Shown here: positions 25,301 to 34,470 of the stretch, piece by piece
Position numbering within the stretch: position 1 is the first letter of the stretch
Layout of the letters: every line of letters begins with the position of its first letter
Assembly (NCBI GenBank): GCA_022577435.1
Contig: JAKOON010000011.1
Span: forward strand, 6,169,501 to 6,233,500
Origin: Embiotoca jacksoni
Taxonomy: Eukaryota > Chordata > Actinopteri > Embiotocidae
DNA: 64,000 bases
Direction of reading: 5' to 3'
The notes under the pieces: generated by a model
Databases searched by the model: none
Seen by the model: the letters and a program-made list of their open reading frames with translations, nothing else
Told to the model about the DNA's origin: nothing
Made by a program: the position numbers and the translations under genes

Positions 25301-28300
25301 TTTTCTTACAACTGACATGTATAATGGACATCAAGCAACATTAAATTCAATTTGACTAGCAAGGGACATGTTTCTCCAAGTCCGCAACATGGAATCTGGG
25401 ATTTGCAACACGAGATCAATTGCTGTTTGTTAATTTCCAAATCACCAGAAACAAAACATGAGTCTTTCCAATCTGTGTGCAGGTGATCATGTTTAGATCC
25501 AAACTTTAATGTGCCTAATGTGTCTTTCCAGAAATCACCCTCTTGAAGTCACTGATCCAGTACAGCCTCCTGGCAGCGACATCAGCAGTGAGGCTGTGTG
25601 CAGACTGAGCAGTGAGGACCACCAGAGAGCTTCTTTCTGACCCGTCCATCCACGACTTCTCCAGTGTCACCCGGTCACCTGGACCCGCGTTGAGCCAGAA
25701 CATCAAGCTGGGAGGCAGAGGGCAACGAATCAATGCATCATCAGCGTTTTTTTTTTGGGCGCAATCATTCAAAATGTAGGAATCGCTGTCCTTTATCAAA
25801 TCATCACCCCTCTACAAAATACGCTTTTAAATGCAGTCACACGTAGCAGAGTGAAAGTGAAACGTACCTCTCCACAGGAACCAGCACCAGCTCTGATGGG
25901 CTGATGTTTTTGCTCAGCACAGTAGTATAACTTTTCCCATCAGTTGCCTGCATGTAGATTGATTCTGTCTTCTGATTGGTCCAGAACAGGTATCCATTCA
26001 GCCAATCACAAGCTAGACCTTTAATTCCATGGTTTCCTATTTGTTTATTTTTTTTTAAAAAGGTACATATTTTTGTTTACTTAACACAAACTGGGGGTTT
26101 TAGTCAGTTGGTATCAATGGTAACTCTGAGTTAACTCACCGGTATACAGTGTCCAGCTGTGCTGTCCATCACTTTTGTAAATGCTGCCATGGCTGTCAGC
26201 CCAGTAGTACCACCCCCGCCCAACATCAAACGCCAGGGCCACTGGGTCGAACACCGGAGTCTGGATAACTTCAAACCGTGGAGACTTCACGTTCACCAGT
26301 CCCAGAGCACTCCTCTGCACTATTAGCAGCTGAGCAGCATCACCTGGATACAACGATTCAGAAAGGATGTAATTAGTGTGACTTCCTGTTTGGTGTTGAG
26401 CACATAAACCAGGAAGTGTTGAGATACAAGTTAAAACACTGATGAGAACAAAGTGTCATTTACATACGAGCTGCCCTCTTTGATCTTCAACTCGGCTTTC
26501 TTGCTCTTGTCATGAGCTCATCCACATCAAAATCACCTCTTCACATGTCAATTACCTTAAATTGGGATTGTTGGGATGTTGTTGTTGGGATTGATCTTTT
26601 TAGAGGCTGAAACCAAATCCAGGGTGGGCTCGCACTTTACAATTAAGATTATGACTTGACGTAGAACAGAACACTTACCTGCATTTGCTTTGCATCAGCA
26701 TGTTGGTTAGTGTGTTACAATATCCTGCGTTTTAGTACTTTTTAGGTAAACGGACTCGTGCCTGATTACCTGTGGCCAAACACGTGGCGCTTTCAGTCAG
26801 TCTGAAACCCTCTCTGCAGGTGCAGTAGTAGGACCCAACGGTGTTGGTGCAGAGATGTGCACAGGGAGCAGAAGGTGGAGCACATTCATCCAAATCTGAG
26901 AAGAAAACAGGTTTTAACTGTATAGGCATGAGCTGTTCATCAAATACAGACTGACCAAGATTTAGGAAAAAAGACTAATAAAACTAAAAAGCCAACTCCA
27001 CTAAGGTCTCAACAAACAAAAAAAAAAGAGGTTGTGGACCAGTCATGCAAAACCTTTTATATAAACATTTCGCACTGCTTTGGTTTGTTATAAGATGACT
27101 TTTTGCATTACCCAGTATGTTTTAGTGATACAACCATTGCTTTGAAATCAATATTTGAAATGTGAACAGGGTGTCATTGTCACTCCCCACACACCTTGAC
27201 AGACTGCTCCTTCAGGAGCGAGCTTATATCCAACGGGGCAGGTACACAGAGCTCCCCAGGGTTCATCGGTGCACATGTGGCTACATCCACCGTTGGTTAT
27301 AGAGCAGATGCGGCCTGCGGGAGGCGAAATATCAACAATTACTGGCCAAGCCTCGCAGAAACTCATGCAGGACAGTCGTGGGCGTGGGGCACATTGTTTT
27401 GAATGTGACAAACATCAGCGCCACAATTTGTCTGTGCATTTCAAGCTTACCGCAGGTTATGGGCTCGTCACTGCCATCAGAACAGTGGAACTGCCCATCG
27501 CACCTCTTTTCAGGAGATAGACACGTCCTCTCGGGACACCGTACACCATTCCCATCACACAGACCTGTTTCAAAGAAGAGACAACCTTATACCTTGTGAT
27601 CTCATCCACTGTGGCATGGTCCACCTGTTCCTTCTCACATATCCATCCTAACTAGTCACTCTCGCCTCCATCTTGTTGGTCAGTTTATGAAATCATGGAG
27701 TCATCACATGGATATATTTAGTATCTGCATAATTTAAGTCAAGAGGCATGAACCAATTTAAGGAATGTTGTATGCATTAGCATAAATTATAATGTGTGAT
27801 CTCGCCAAAACAAATATCACTTTCAAGCCTAATTTTATTTATCATTTAAACTAAATAATCTAACCGATCTTGTCTTTAATTTCTTCATGACTGGGGTTAG
27901 AAACAAAACCCTTTCTCAAAAAAAAAAAAAAAAAAAACCAACAACCGAGGCATTGATGCTCTCGTAAACGCAATAAAAGTTTGGTTATTGTTCAAATAAA
28001 AGTAATTAAAAGTACTCAACTTTCATTCTTCTTCTATGTTTGAAATAAAGCACTTACCGATTTGAAGGGTTGGTTCACCCAAATCCCTTGTGGAATGTCT
28101 TTGTGCAAATAGTTTGGGGATGCTTTATAAGTGGAGTCCTATATTACTTTGATGCGGTTTCCAAAATATATTCAGCAAAGCAAGGTGGTGCTTAAAACAC
28201 ACCCTGTGGAGACTGAAGGCCTGGCTGGACCACACGGACTGAGCTCATGCACGCACTGCAAAAAGATGTGCATCTCCATAACCGAGTAAATAAAACCTCA

Positions 28301-30109
28301 CTTTTCTGTGCTAATAGAGGTAAAAAAAAAAATATATATTTTCATTATTTTTGATGAACCTATCCGTTAATCTCAAACAATGTGTCGTTCCGTTTCCTGT
28401 CAGTCAGAAGTCAACCAGCGATCTTCCTCACCACAGTCCTCTTCGTCAGAGTTGTCCATGCAGTCGTTTTGTCCGTTACAGCGCAGCTCTTTGGGGATAC
28501 AGATGCGGTTTTGACACGTCCAGTCAGACTTCAGACAGCCAACACTGGGCCGACAGTTCTCCTCATCGGAACCGGTGGGACACTGTTTTTTTCCATCACA
28601 GCGGGCCGATGCATCAACACAGCCGACAGAGTCCACACAAGGAAACTGACCTGGTGGACAAGCAGTTGAACCTGAAGGTGCCGAAGGGAAGAAGAGAAAA
28701 GATTGTGAAAATAAATGCATAAAATAAGTTTAATTTTATTGAGCAGAAACGGGAGAGGTCTGGAATCATTTTCACTTAAACCAAAAACAAGAAAGGCTGA
28801 TGTGTCCCATCATATTTTCATTATTTGCAATAATAACTCAGGATTTCTTTAAAAAGGCATGTTAAATATGATGTTAACTGCTTGAATCACAGTGAATAAA
28901 AAAAAAACTATGGCATTGTGAAAAGGAAGATAAATCAAATCTAAACTAATGTGTTGATTTATGAATTATTCATAGTTGTGATTCTGGGGGTTGTATTTTA
29001 TAGAGGACAGGATATATACCTACCAGTACAGTCCACTTCATCAGATCCATCCAGACAGTCTCCAAGTCCATCACATCTCCACTCAAGAGCGATGCAGTTT
29101 CCATCATCACACTGCCACTGGCCCTGATGGCAGCCTGAGAGATGTCCTGCCAACATACAGATCGTGAGGCAAAGTACAAAGAAGAAAAAAAAAAAAGAAA
29201 AGAAAGAAGAGAGCCTTTCAGAATAATGTAGTCCAAGCGCAGCCTTGTTGGATGTTTATATTTGAAATTCTCTTTCGAGATTAACGAAGTTCATTTTTCA
29301 GACATGCCAATCGGTATTACGAACAAAAAAAATTGTCTTGCACACATTATATTCCATGTTCATTCACTATTTTGCTTGTAATTGGTTTCCACCGCATGCT
29401 TGGCACCCACTAAGAAATATTATACACCGAGACAAATATACAATTGAATAAAGTACTTTATTATCTATAGCGCAGCTTTTTGAGTCCAAAAAAAAAAAAG
29501 CACAAGTAACCTGAAGACCTTATCTGACAACACAATATAGCTGCGATCCTCAGGCCCCTTAGAGATGGAATAACTCCCAAAAAGGAGGAAAAAAACACAC
29601 AAAAAAGACCTCAGAAACTACAGTAAAGTCGACCATAAGAAGCACAGATTCACCAAAACCCCCAAAAGGTCTAATTAAATATTAAAAGGAAGTCTATACA
29701 ACAACAACAACAAAAAAGACAACTCCAGCCTCTCATCCACGTTGGAACTCATTTCACCTAAATAAAGTGCTTAAGTGCAAAACAGGTACCGAAGTTGCCA
29801 ATTTAAAACACCCTCAAACTGCCCTGCGTCGCTGCTCATTTTGACGTGGGAAGGCTCCACGTGCCGTGGAAGCACCAAGTAAAAGTTTGTGACCCTGAGC
29901 ACTCCTCTGACGTAGCCTCCGTCAAGCCGTGAACTAATGGGACTTCCACACGCACGCCGTACACCGAAGAAACCACCACAAGTGCTGCGTTTTGTTACTT
30001 GGGTTGAAATAAATATCGTTTTAAGAACGCATTGCGTAAAGCGGATGTTACCTCTGGAGTTTCTCAGACTCGCCAGAAAAGTCAAACAAACAAACAGGCG
30101 CAGGTCCAT
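5395..30109 (-). CDS. Giant LDL-receptor-related protein (Lrp13-like candidate), 45 exons
   Basis: Type I membrane lipoprotein receptor of the LRP family. I assembled 45 exons totalling 8,355 bases (2,784 residues), and every junction keeps phase. The domain order is: signal peptide; 4 LDLa; EGF and Ca-EGF; propeller 1; EGF; propeller 2; 23 LDLa; EGF and Ca-EGF; propeller 3; EGF; propeller 4; EGF; 1 LDLa; serine-rich linker; EGF; one membrane span; tail of about 53 residues. LRP-family ectodomains bind lipoproteins through acidic LDLa repeats and release them via propellers in endosomes. The layout is not LRP5/6 (propellers first). It is shorter than LRP1 or LRP2 and lacks their NPxY tails. 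Lrp13, described as a vitellogenin receptor of teleost oocytes, is my best candidate, but this is inferred from family and lineage, not from alignment. The start is the first ATG before a clear signal peptide. The stop is TAG at 5,395-5,397. Confidence 0.88.
6280..6583 (-). CDS. LRP gene exon 43: Ser-rich stem, EGF and transmembrane segment
   Basis: A phase 1-2 exon, residues about 2,633-2,733. A Ser/Pro-rich stem (SSNSASSGTSDG, a likely O-glycosylated stalk) leads to a last EGF (CHGHGNC, CQCHAGYKGEFC). The membrane helix VAVILSVLCLTAALMGAAF follows, and the positive stop-transfer KR sits at the exon end. This places the N-terminus outside the cell. Confidence 0.86.
7380..7616 (-). CDS. LRP gene exon 42: EGF plus one juxtamembrane LDLa
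   Basis: A 237-base phase 1-1 exon, residues about 2,554-2,632. It encodes an EGF (SQNNGGCAHLC, TCKCGRGFYV) followed directly by an LDLa-like module (CDGHVDCPDQSDELDC). The true reading frame differs from the longest open frame over this stretch. The 2.2-kb intron upstream contains a LINE relic. Confidence 0.83.
7617..9880. other. LRP intron 41, no exon seen
   Basis: This is the largest intron of the LRP gene (about 2.3 kb). Besides the LINE relic at 9,120-9,390, it holds AT-rich unique-looking DNA and a C-rich run at 8,358-8,374. I see no additional EGF or LDLa exon. Confidence 0.5.
9120..9390 (-). mobile_element. Relic of a LINE reverse transcriptase (C-terminal part)
   Basis: On the minus strand, two frames give pieces of a familiar fish non-LTR retrotransposon protein: ELSRKAKLSIYRS, VTERTRSRL, then MGFLRREAGLSL in another frame. 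The match is broken by frameshifts and truncated at both ends. A poly-A/poly-T run sits at its right edge (9,378-9,395). It is a dead fragment inside LRP intron 41. Confidence 0.7.
9881..12098 (-). CDS. LRP gene exons 37-41: beta-propeller 4
   Basis: The exons are 11,871-12,098, 11,646-11,780, 10,806-11,007, 10,605-10,730 and 9,881-9,988, with phases 0-0, 0-0, 0-1, 1-1 and 1-1, residues about 2,288-2,553. Blade motifs include LYVAYSG, NLYWSSS, MIYWADT, IFFWVTL and RLWVSD, so several blades are divergent. Exon 38 has no usable internal methionine and is recognised from AVDWVTFNLYW. Confidence 0.8.
10305..10333. repeat. Poly-A tract
   Basis: An uninterrupted run of 29 A in LRP intron 40. It could be a retroposon tail or simple slippage. 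I cannot identify a body sequence next to it. Confidence 0.8.
12243..12485 (-). CDS. LRP gene exon 36: EGF between propellers 3 and 4
   Basis: A 243-base phase 0-0 exon. It carries a divergent EGF (PCDHLRCSHLCLL and VCRCPKGMLL) with an inserted Ala/Pro/Val-rich loop between the third and fourth visible cysteines. It also carries the first strand of the next propeller (SSFILLLSRQTLYQ), residues about 2,207-2,287. Confidence 0.78.
12633..13883 (-). CDS. LRP gene exons 32-35: beta-propeller 3
   Basis: The exons are 13,671-13,883, 13,291-13,474, 12,994-13,195 and 12,633-12,797, with phases 1-1, 1-2, 2-0 and 0-0, residues about 1,952-2,206. Blade motifs are VYWLSPD, NLYWVDG, LMLWSEIG, RVYWADE and VFWSDTK. 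The GMDGSKRKVV and SLDGDNIK turns are also typical of the family. The exon 33 donor (GTTAAA) is weak but is supported by phase and by the homologous fold. Confidence 0.85.
14534..15915 (-). CDS. LRP gene exons 28-31: last four array LDLa repeats, EGF and Ca-EGF
   Basis: Exon 28 (15,686-15,915) has two LDLa. Exon 29 (15,439-15,568) has one, with an atypical core (CYNGMDEDKC). Exon 30 (14,940-15,133) has one LDLa and the start of an EGF. Exon 31 (14,534-14,720) finishes that EGF (RCFCAAGFRL) and adds a calcium-binding EGF (DIDEC, CLNNHGSYSCLC). The phases are 1-0, 0-1, 1-0 and 0-1, residues about 1,681-1,951. This closes the 23-repeat cluster and leads into propeller 3. The exon 31 donor (GTGCTC) is weak. 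Confidence 0.83.
16007..17794 (-). CDS. LRP gene exons 23-27: central LDLa array, second half
   Basis: The exons are 17,579-17,794 (two LDLa), 17,208-17,390 (one), 16,874-16,996 (one), 16,363-16,524 (one) and 16,007-16,222 (two). All are phase 1-1. Exons 23 and 27 are both 216 bases and alike (EFQCSHGKMCIP against EFRCAHGNRCIP). Exons 25 and 26 together correspond to the single two-LDLa exon of earlier modules, split by an intron. The exon 26 acceptor (CCAAG) was chosen because it restores phase. The exon 24 LDLa has Phe in place of the Ser of the SDE core (DGFDEDNC). Confidence 0.83.
18037..21838 (-). CDS. LRP gene exons 15-22: four tandem three-LDLa modules
   Basis: The exons are 21,710-21,838, 21,337-21,585, 20,895-21,125, 20,514-20,762, 20,094-20,321, 19,597-19,845, 18,395-18,592 and 18,037-18,303, all phase 1-1. 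Each odd-numbered exon has a Ser/Thr/Pro-rich linker and one LDLa (pattern PSVLC, SLCI, CDGKKDCPDG). Each even-numbered exon has two LDLa (DFxCKDRRSC, then LKCRxGSxxC and CDGEKDC). The 12 repeats are part of the central ligand-binding cluster. Exons 16, 18 and 20 are all exactly 249 bases. Exons 18 and 20, and 19 and 21, are close copies of each other. Exon 15 has a shortened calcium site (CPDGDEEFC). Confidence 0.86.
20415..20480. repeat. Fragment of a teleost interspersed repeat
   Basis: A stretch in LRP intron 18 containing GCGTCCCAACTTCTTTGGAA and a following GGGGTTG. I recall this as a very common dispersed sequence in fish genomes. Its family is not certain from memory and the borders are approximate. 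Confidence 0.45.
22179..23261 (-). CDS. LRP gene exons 12-14: divergent beta-propeller 2
   Basis: The exons are 23,043-23,261, 22,493-22,801 and 22,179-22,397, all phase 1-1, residues about 556-804. The blade motifs are degenerate: WLYWANQ, NLYWVSR, WIVWLED, TLLWNSK and MTLWDRR. No EGF follows this propeller; the chain passes directly into the central LDLa array. The exon 14 donor is GTCAGA. Confidence 0.82.
23620..23739 (-). CDS. LRP gene exon 11: EGF module between propellers 1 and 2
   Basis: A 120-base phase 1-1 exon with six cysteines (ACANTLCQLC, FTCSCPNFK, LPDGTC), residues about 516-555. It has no internal methionine start and is easily missed. Its splice sites are a CAG acceptor and a GTAAGT donor. 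Confidence 0.8.
23895..23985 (+). repeat. Probable LINE 3'-tail fragment
   Basis: A sequence of the type TGTATGATATGCGCTAAACA followed by AAAGTTGCCTTGC. It resembles the conserved 3' end of fish CR1/L2-like LINEs. It lies in LRP intron 10. The call rests on recollection of the motif. Confidence 0.4.
24215..26343 (-). CDS. LRP gene exons 7-10: beta-propeller 1
   Basis: The exons are 26,140-26,343, 25,868-26,036, 25,539-25,707 and 24,215-24,437, with phases 1-1, 1-2, 2-0 and 0-1, residues about 261-515. YWTD-type blade motifs are visible as WYYWADS, YLFWTNQ, RLYWISD and FYWVDD. The fold is a six-bladed propeller that in this family releases ligand at low pH. Exon 9 ends at a GTGATT donor, which is weak but keeps phase. 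Intron 9 (24,438-25,538, about 1.1 kb) shows nothing I can name. Confidence 0.85.
26770..27314 (-). CDS. LRP gene exons 5-6: EGF and calcium-binding EGF modules
   Basis: Exon 5 (27,195-27,314) encodes an EGF module with NGGCSHMC and CTCPVGYKL. Exon 6 (26,770-26,895) opens with DLDEC, the calcium-binding EGF signature, and continues with CTNTVGSYYCTC. Together they cover residues about 179-260. An EGF pair before a propeller is the usual LDL-receptor arrangement. Both exons are phase 1-1. Confidence 0.88.
27451..29146 (-). CDS. LRP gene exons 2-4: four N-terminal LDLa repeats
   Basis: The exons are 29,024-29,146 (one LDLa), 28,432-28,671 (two) and 27,451-27,564 (one), all phase 1-1, residues about 20-178. 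Each repeat has six cysteines and the calcium-binding CDGxxDCxDxSDE core, for example CDGLGDCLDGSDEVDC. These form the first ligand-binding cluster. Intron 3 (27,565-28,431) holds only AT-rich DNA and a poly-A run. Confidence 0.88.
30052..30109 (-). CDS. LRP gene exon 1: signal peptide
   Basis: This exon encodes the start methionine and a hydrophobic signal peptide (MDLRLFVCLTFLASLRNSR, residues 1-19). It ends in phase 1 at a GTAACA donor. It joins exon 2 (29,024-29,146) to give a glycine and the first LDLa. Intron 1 is about 0.9 kb, AT-rich, with no visible coding content. Confidence 0.8.
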
Positions 30110-32062
30110 GTCGGCCCACGCAGCTCATCTGACAAGCAGCTACAGCTGAGCGGAAACGCTTTAAAACAGCCTCACCTGCTGCAAGCTGCGCGCTTAATTA
30201 CGTCGACACCAAATCAAATCAAATCAAATCAAATCAAACCTGTAGTACGTCACAGCTCACGAGACGTGATTTATTCGTGTTTTTGTTTGTTTGTTTGTTT
30301 GTTTTTATTTAATGACGTTTAAGAGATATTATTCAACTGTTACATCCGTACACCGTAACCCCATGTTTCGGTGTGAATACTACAACAGAAAATATAATAC
30401 TTTTTAAAAAAATTTTTTTTTTATTCTTATAGCCCCTTTGGCTTTTTCAGAGAAGTGTAGCTCGTGCTCATAACCGTTTTCTCGGTACGCGCGTGGATAG
30501 GTCGTGCGCTTTTAAGCACGGAACGGATAACTGATGTTGTTTATCTATTAAAAAAAAACAAAAAACCTGAATACAACCTGCAACTTTTAACTTTTAACAA
30601 TTGTGTAGCCTATACGTCTATAGTGATAATAATTTGAATTGACTCAGTATGAATTGACTGCTATAATAGTCAGTCTCATTAGAGGACACAAGGAAGCATG
30701 CTGCTGAGGTGACATTGTAATGTTGCGGTGCACTTTAATTTAATGTTTTGACCTTGGTGGGCTCAAATGTGCCAACATCTGTGCGCTCTTGCTTAAATAT
30801 CATCATAAATATATTGATGTGAACAATACAATACCCGCACAACACAATCATCTGATAACACTGTGTTTGTATTCTGTTTTTAGTCCTCCACAGAGTGACT
30901 GATATTTATTTTCTCAAAAGGTAAAAAACAAAGTTTTGAAAAGTATTGTGAGGCTGATTAAATACCAATTACACGTCTTTTTTTTCAGCCTGTTGTCATC
31001 AGAAGACTCAAAGCTTTGTAGTTTTTATTTGGATCTTTCTTCTTCGAACTCTAACCCTATGAAGTCAAATGTGCAGTTGCTCTCATGAATGGTTAATGCT
31101 GCTCTTAAAGGCTTTTCATGTGTATGGTGTCTTTTCATGTCCAATATAACTCACCTAATGATTGATTTGTTAATACCAGGAAGTAAAAAAAATATATTCA
31201 TATGCTAGTACATTTTCCTTGAAAAATGCACTAGCCTAATGATAACCATAACACTATACTTATTATTATTATTGTTATTATTATAGGTTAGAAGTAAATG
31301 ACCATTCAGTTTGGCACATTTGTTTATTTTTGTACCAATGTGATTTCTACTCATTATTATTTCTTGAAACTGTTCAAATGTTCTTCTGTTCAGTTAATTT
31401 TCTGATCAGGATTATATTGTTAACATATATATTTTTTTAATAACAGTCCATTTTAAAGATAGTTTTACTGCCACTGGCTGACATATTATTCATTATTTGA
31501 TTTATCCAGTTTTAATTAGCACCGGGGTTAAACTGAATGTCTGTGCACGTGTATGCTTTCTACAACACGCCAGCTTAGTTGCAGGTTTTTGTATTTTCTT
31601 TTCAATCAAATATAGTCAATAATTAAAAAGAGGTTTAATATGTTTTCACCGTATTGACCTTTGACGCCGTTTTTTTTTTTTTTCCTTCTGTCAGTCCATA
31701 CAGACTTTGTGATTAACTCTCCTGTTGCGTCACCATTAATCACAGTGCCGTTGTACATCCCGTAATCTCTTTAATTTAAATCATTGTCGGCGCTTCTTAT
31801 CAAAGTGGTCTCTAATATACACAAAAACCATTAGAGTGGGGGGGGGGGGGGGACTCTTTCACACCTCTGCCAATTCAATGGCCCGTTCGATACATAACGT
31901 CTTTAGCCAAGCTCAGCCATTAATTGCTTGACATATCTCTTTAAAAGGACGTCAGGGGAGGGACGCATATTTATAAAGCCAAGTCTCGACATCTCTTTTT
32001 GGAGCATTTGGATTTGCCCGCAGAAGCAGCAGCAACAACAACAACATAACTCTTGGTTCATT
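30110..32062. promoter_or_regulatory. Divergent intergenic region between LRP and nodal genes
   Basis: About 1.95 kb separates the two start codons, and the genes are transcribed away from each other, so both promoters should lie here. Near the LRP side are a CpG-bearing stretch, an (AAATC)n repeat at 30,211-30,238 and a (GTTT)n repeat at 30,282-30,304. The middle is AT-rich. Near the nodal side are a 15-G run and a TATA-like box. I see no exon inside. Confidence 0.55.
31968..31977 (+). promoter_or_regulatory. TATA-like box of the nodal-related gene
   Basis: TATTTATAAA lies about 90 bases upstream of the ATG at 32,063. It would place transcription start near 32,000 and give a short 5' UTR containing a CAGCAGCAACAACAAC run. 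Confidence 0.55.
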
Positions 32063-33577
32063 ATGAAGGGGCTAGCAGTGGATTTCACCTTTGGGGCTCT
32101 TCTGTTGGATTTGCTTCTGGCTTTCGGCGCGCAGTCCTTCCTCGGGATGCACGCTGACGCACTGTCCCGTGGCGGCTCCAGGCGCGCCGTGCAGCGGCAG
32201 CAGGCCAGCGGGCTGCCGCCCTACATGTTGCAGCTCTACCGGACCATGCTGGCCGAGGACCAGACCAGGGTGGGCCAGACCGGGTACGAGGACAACAGAC
32301 CTCTGCACGACTCCGACTCTGTCATCAGCCTCGTCGCAAAGAGTGAGTATTCAACATTTAGAAAGAATACTTATGGAAATAAATGATTTCACAAAAGTGG
32401 AGAAGAACTTCAGGTAATTGTCCTGAATGCCATTTTATTCCTTTGGTTTAGTACTATAAGAAATGTGGATATTAGTTGATTTACTAGTTAAATTACATGG
32501 CTTTTTTTTTTTTTTTTTTCTGAATTCTTTGCCAACACATGTTCTTTTCTCTTTTTTCTTTCAGGCAGCCAGCAGATTGTCAAGAGATGGTCCATCACCT
32601 TTGACCTGTCTTCCATGTCTGCAAGTGACAGCGTCCAACGGGCTGAACTTCACATCCTCCTGCCTGCCTTCACCAAGTCCTCCAGCGCCTCAGTGGACAT
32701 CTACCACTCCCACAGGGACCGGTGTTCCAGCAGTCACTGCCCGGAGAACCGGCTGCTCCTCGGCCACCTGAGAGCTCATCCCAGTTCAACAGTGTCGCCT
32801 TCATCCTGGAAAGTGTTCAAAATGACCAGGATGCTCCGTCGCTGGCTGCAGCAGGAACACCCCGCAAAGAAGATGGAGGAAGAGGATGAGCAGGTGGAGG
32901 AGGAGGGGGAGGAGGAGAAGGATGATGAGGAGGAGGAGGAGCAGCAGGAAGGAATCGAGCATCCTACTGCTGGCAGGATCATGATGGTGGTCTTCTCAAG
33001 GCAGAACCCAACGCTCAGCCGCACGGTACAGCATGCCAAGCACATCAGCGTGGACAGGGAGCGAGTGAGGCCGGCCTCCAGGAAGAGGAGCCGCAGAGCG
33101 AAGAGGAACTACCAGGCCGGAACCGCTTCTGCCGGCAATGCCACAGAGGAGACGAAGAGTCCTCTCTGCAGCAGGGTGAACATGAGGGTGGACTTCAAGG
33201 AGATCGGCTGGAGTGAGTGGATTATCTATCCCAAACGATTCAACGCTCATCGCTGTGAAGGAAGTTGTTCTGCGCTGGTGGATGAGACCCCGATCTCTAC
33301 GAACCACGCGTACATGCAGGTAAGGCCGAGATGTTTCAACAGACAAACCTTTTCTAGTTTTGTTCAACAAGTCTATTGATGAGACGTGTTCTAATCAATC
33401 ACGTTCTTCTCTTTCGCTCTCCAGTCCCTGTTGAAGTTTCATCACCCAGACAAGGTGCCCCACCTGTCCTGTGTGCCCACACACATGGCACCGCTCTCCA
33501 TGTTGTACTACGAGGATGGGAAGTTGGTGATGAAGCATCACGAGGACATGGTGGTGAAAGGGTGTGGCTGCCACTGA
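32063..33577 (+). CDS. Nodal-related TGF-beta family ligand
   Basis: Secreted Nodal-class ligand, expected to act through activin receptors with an EGF-CFC co-receptor in mesendoderm induction and left-right patterning. The exons are 32,063-32,342, 32,565-33,319 and 33,425-33,577 (395 residues), the usual three-exon nodal structure. The N-terminus is a signal peptide (LLLDLLLAFGA). The prodomain carries a long acidic insert near residues 195-225. Basic cleavage sites (RSRR, RAKR) precede the mature domain. The mature domain has the Nodal signatures EIGWSEWIIYPK, HRCEGSC, TNHAYMQSLL, PLSMLYYEDGK and C-terminal GCGCH. Only one cysteine is present where most relatives have CC (HLSCVP). The ATG follows a TATA box by about 90 bases. 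Which teleost paralogue this is (ndr1/squint or southpaw) I cannot decide. The ank1 and eif4ebp1 neighbours argue against the copy syntenic to human NODAL. Confidence 0.92.
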
Positions 33578-34397
33578 GGAACACGGGTGCAAGTATTTAA
33601 AAAAAAAAAAAAAGTTGGAAATCAGAGAGACTCTGGTCTTTGGATCACCGGCGTCTACAGACACTGAGCTACTCACAGGCACAAGTTGGATGTCCACTAT
33701 GTCCATAGGCCCTTTACAGAGATGTCCAGTCTGACACTGGGACAGAGGCAGCTGGTAAACAGGTCATAAAATAAGGTAAGTAGGCCTATGCTAATTTGAA
33801 TACGGATACGGATTCAATCATGTGACTCTTTTCAAGTTTCCTAATGTAACTGAGGACATTGGATCAAATTCTGTATTCAAACGAGTCATTCTGGGAGGGG
33901 GAGGTGTTGCAACACCATTTATTTCATCGTTTTCATCGATACGAGCCCTCTATTTCAAGGTGGCAAATGATTGATAATGTTGCACTGTATTTGCTGGATG
34001 TGTAAATAGGTCAACAGATTCACTTTGTCAACTTAAATGATGTCAATGTTTACAGCTTGTGTTTTCTGTCCCCAAGTGGCCAAAATCAGTTACTGCAGTT
34101 TTTCAAATGTCAATGTTAAGTGTAGACCTGTTTCTTTTTTTAATTTGTTTAAATCATTTAAAACATGTTTTTAAAGTTACAATAAGAGTCAAAATCCCAT
34201 TAAAATATTATTTAATTTTAACAAAACTTTGACCTACTTGTCAAATATGTTACAGACGATACAAAGTCAAAGAGATTTATGGATCTGTTAGCATTTTAAC
34301 ACACATTAGGCATTACAAAAATACCATCTATGTTTTCACAAGAAATCTGATTCTAGATCGCACAGCTGAGTGAGACTAGCCATCTCACTTCAACACA
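33578..34397. other. Convergent 3' region between nodal and 4E-BP genes
   Basis: The space between the two convergent stop codons. It holds a 14-A run just after the nodal stop, then AT-rich sequence that is probably the nodal 3' UTR. An ATTAAA near 34,199 could serve as its poly(A) signal. No exon is seen. Confidence 0.5.
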
Positions 34398-34403
34398 TTT
34401 ATT
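34398..34403 (-). promoter_or_regulatory. Candidate poly(A) signal of the 4E-BP gene
   Basis: TTTATT on the plus strand is AATAAA on the minus strand, about 70 bases past the TAG stop. The 3' UTR would be very short. Other signals further left are possible. Confidence 0.4.
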
Positions 34404-34470
34404 TTCTTTATCCCAGTAAACAAAAAGTATGAAACTGTTCAGAAGATGATTGTCATTTAAAGCAGATTCT

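Noticed and set aside
32776..33045. Antisense open frame with a poly-Ser run
   Set aside because: It is the complement of the acidic triplet run in nodal exon 2.
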